From the NCBI GenBank assembly GCA_950097015.1, contig CATNEN010000001.1:18294501-18358500 (forward strand): a stretch of DNA of 64,000 bases, read 5' to 3'. Positions 62,018 to 64,000 of this stretch are shown in pieces. The notes under the pieces are model-generated. The model worked only from the letters and a program-made list of their open reading frames with translations. It ran no database searches and had not been told where the DNA came from. The DNA comes from Macrostomum hystrix (Eukaryota > Platyhelminthes > Macrostomidae). Numbering within the stretch: position 1 is the first letter of the stretch; every line of letters starts with the position of its first letter. The translations under genes were made by a program, and so were the position numbers.

Positions 62018-64000
62018 TGTCAAGCTTGTGCTACCATGTGTCTGCGGACCAACTGCTCTGTATTCTTTCTAATCTTTCAATGTTTTTTCTGCATCATGTG
62101 AGACCTCTTGAATAATGTCAAGCTTGTGCTACCATGTGTCTGCGGACCAACTGCTCTGTATTCTTTCTAATCTTTCAATGTTTTTCTGCATCATGTGAGA
62201 CCTCTTGAATAATGTCAAGCTTGTGCTACCATGTGTCTGCGGACCAACTGCTCTGTATTCTTTCTAATCCTTCAATGTTTTTCTGCATCATGTGAGACCT
62301 CTTGAATAATGTCAAGCTTGTGCTACCATGTGTCTGCGGACCAACTGCTCTGTATTCTTTCTAATCTTTCAATGTTTTTCTGCATCATGTGAGACCTCTT
62401 GAATAATGTCAAGCTTGTGCTACCATGTGTCTGCGGACCAACTGCTCTGTATTCTTTCTAATCCTTCAATGTTTTTCTGCATCATGTGAGACCTCTTGAA
62501 TAATGTCAAGCTTGTGCTACCATGTGTCTGCGGACCAACTGCTCTGTATTCTTTCTAATCTTTCAATGTTTTTTCTGCATCATGTGAGACCTCTTGAATA
62601 ATGTCAAGCTTGTGCTACCATGTGTCTGCGGACCAACTGCTCTGTATTCTTTCTAATCTTTCAATGTTTTTCTGCATCATGTGAGACCTCTTGAATAATG
62701 TCAAGCTTGTGCTACCATGTGTCTGCGGACCAACTGCTCTGTATTCTTTCTAATCTTTCAATGTTTTTCTGCATCATGTGAGACCTCTTGAATAATGTCA
62801 AGCTTGTGCTACCATGTGTCTGCGGACCAACTGCTCTGTATTCTTTCTAATCTTTCAATGTTTTTCTGCATCATGTGAGACCTCTTGAATAATGTCAAGC
62901 TTGTGCTACCATGTGTCTGCGGACCAACTGCTCTGTATTCTTTCTAATCTTTCAATGTTTTTCTGCATCATGTGAGACCTCTTGAATAATGTCAAGCTTG
63001 TGCTTCCATGTGTCTGCGGACCAACTGCTCTGTATTCTTTCTAATCCTTCAATGTTTTTTCTGCATCATGTGAGACCTCTTGAATAATGTCAAGCTTGTG
63101 CTACCATGTGTCTGCGGACCAACTGCTCTGTATTCTTTCTAATCTTTCAATGTTTTTTCTGCATCATGTGAGACCTCTTGAATAATGTCAAGCTTGTGCT
63201 ACCATGTGTCTGCGGACCAACTGCTCTGTATTCTTTCTAATCCTTCAATGTTTTTTCTGCATCATGTGAGACCTCTTGAATAATGTCAAGCTTGTGCTAC
63301 CATGTGTCTGCGGACCAACTGCTCTGTATTCTTTCTAATCTTTCAATGTTTTTCTGCATCATGTGAGACCTCTTGAATAATGTCAAGCTTGTGCTACCAT
63401 GTGTCTGCGGACCAACTGCTCTGTATTCTTTCTAATCCTTCAATGTTTTTCTGCATCATGTGAGACCTCTTGAATAATGTCAAGCTTGTGCTACCATGTG
63501 TCTGCGGACCAACTGCTCTGTATTCTTTCTAATCCTTCAATGTTTTTTCTGCATCATGTGAGACCTCTTGAATAATGTCAAGCTTGTGCTACCATGTGTC
63601 TGCGGACCAACTGCTCTGTATTCTTTCTAATCCTTCAATGTTTTTCTGCATCATGTGAGACCTCTTGAATAATGTCAAGCTTGTGCTACCATGTGTCTGC
63701 GGACCAACTGCTCTGTATTCTTTCTAATCCTTCAATGTTTTTTCTGCATCATGTGAGACCTCTTGAATAATGTCAAGCTTGTGCTACCATGTGTCTGCGG
63801 ACCAACTGCTCTGTATTCTTTCTAACCCTTCAATGTTTTTTCTGCATCATGTGAGACCTCTTGAATAATGTCAAGCTTGTGCTACCATGTGTCTGCGGAC
63901 CAACTGCTCTGTATTCTTTCTAATCCTTCAATGTTTTTCTGCATCATGTGAGACCTCTTGAATAATGTCAAGCTTGTGCTACCATGTGTCTGCGGACCAA
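62018..64000. repeat. 97/98-bp satellite, about 20 copies, continues past the window
   Basis: A monomer beginning TGTCAAGCTTGTGCTACCAT and ending CATGTGAGACCTCTTGAATAA repeats about 20 times. It differs mainly in a T-run (TTTTTTC or TTTTTC) and ATCTTTC/ATCCTTC. Homogeneity is very high. It starts about 190 bp upstream of paralogue B and reaches the window edge, so its full length is unknown. Confidence 0.97.

Overview
The window is animal nuclear DNA. The genes are split by GT-AG introns, a eukaryotic tRNA-Leu with internal promoter boxes is present, and tRNA-derived SINEs and nonautonomous DNA transposons occur between and within genes. The gene set is YKT6, RABL6, a Caskin-like ankyrin protein, tektin, a Mab-21/cGAS-like protein and an arginine (not creatine) kinase. 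This fits an invertebrate bilaterian with ciliated or flagellated cells. A free-living flatworm or another lophotrochozoan is my best guess, but the sequence alone does not fix the phylum.

Layout. 1-5 kb holds no recognised gene: it has three tandem tRNA-like Pol III units (616-1555), a tRNA-type SINE and AT-rich DNA. 5.4-7.9 kb (minus): YKT6 SNARE, 4 exons. 8.7-10.9 kb: two back-to-back pyrimidine-rich minisatellites. 12.4-17.9 kb (minus): RABL6, 3 exons, with a tRNA-Leu(CAG) on the opposite strand of its last intron. 19.9-26.3 kb (minus): Caskin-like ankyrin-repeat protein, 5 exons, with a 723-bp TA-flanked inverted-repeat element in intron 1. 28-32.2 kb: minisatellite, a possible promoter with a noncoding exon, and a hAT-type nonautonomous element. 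32.5-40.1 kb (plus): arginine kinase with three catalytic domains, encoded by tandemly duplicated and almost identical exons. 42.1-44.3 kb (minus): Mab-21/cGAS-like nucleotidyltransferase-fold gene. 44.7-47.5 kb (minus): large exon of a repeat protein with about fifteen 33-residue units plus C-terminal ankyrin repeats. 50.5-56.4 kb (plus): tektin-3/5-like gene, 9 exons, 490 codons. 58.0-59.1 and 60.8-61.8 kb (minus): two secreted paralogues with a LamG-like domain, separated by a dispersed SINE-like repeat. 62.0-64.0 kb: a 97/98-bp satellite running off the window.

The genes do not form an obvious functional operon. They cover vesicle fusion (YKT6), small-GTPase signalling (RABL6), scaffolding (Caskin-like), ATP buffering (arginine kinase), ciliary microtubules (tektin; the kinase may supply the same structures), possible nucleotide or innate sensing (Mab-21 fold) and secretion. 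The most striking features are the exon-homogenised triple arginine kinase, the adjacent repeat-protein and Mab-21 genes with an almost continuous fusion path, and about twenty minisatellites of different unit, many of which fill single introns while leaving the exons untouched. All exon joins given were derived by hand from splice sites, reading phase and family alignment from memory; no transcript evidence was available.
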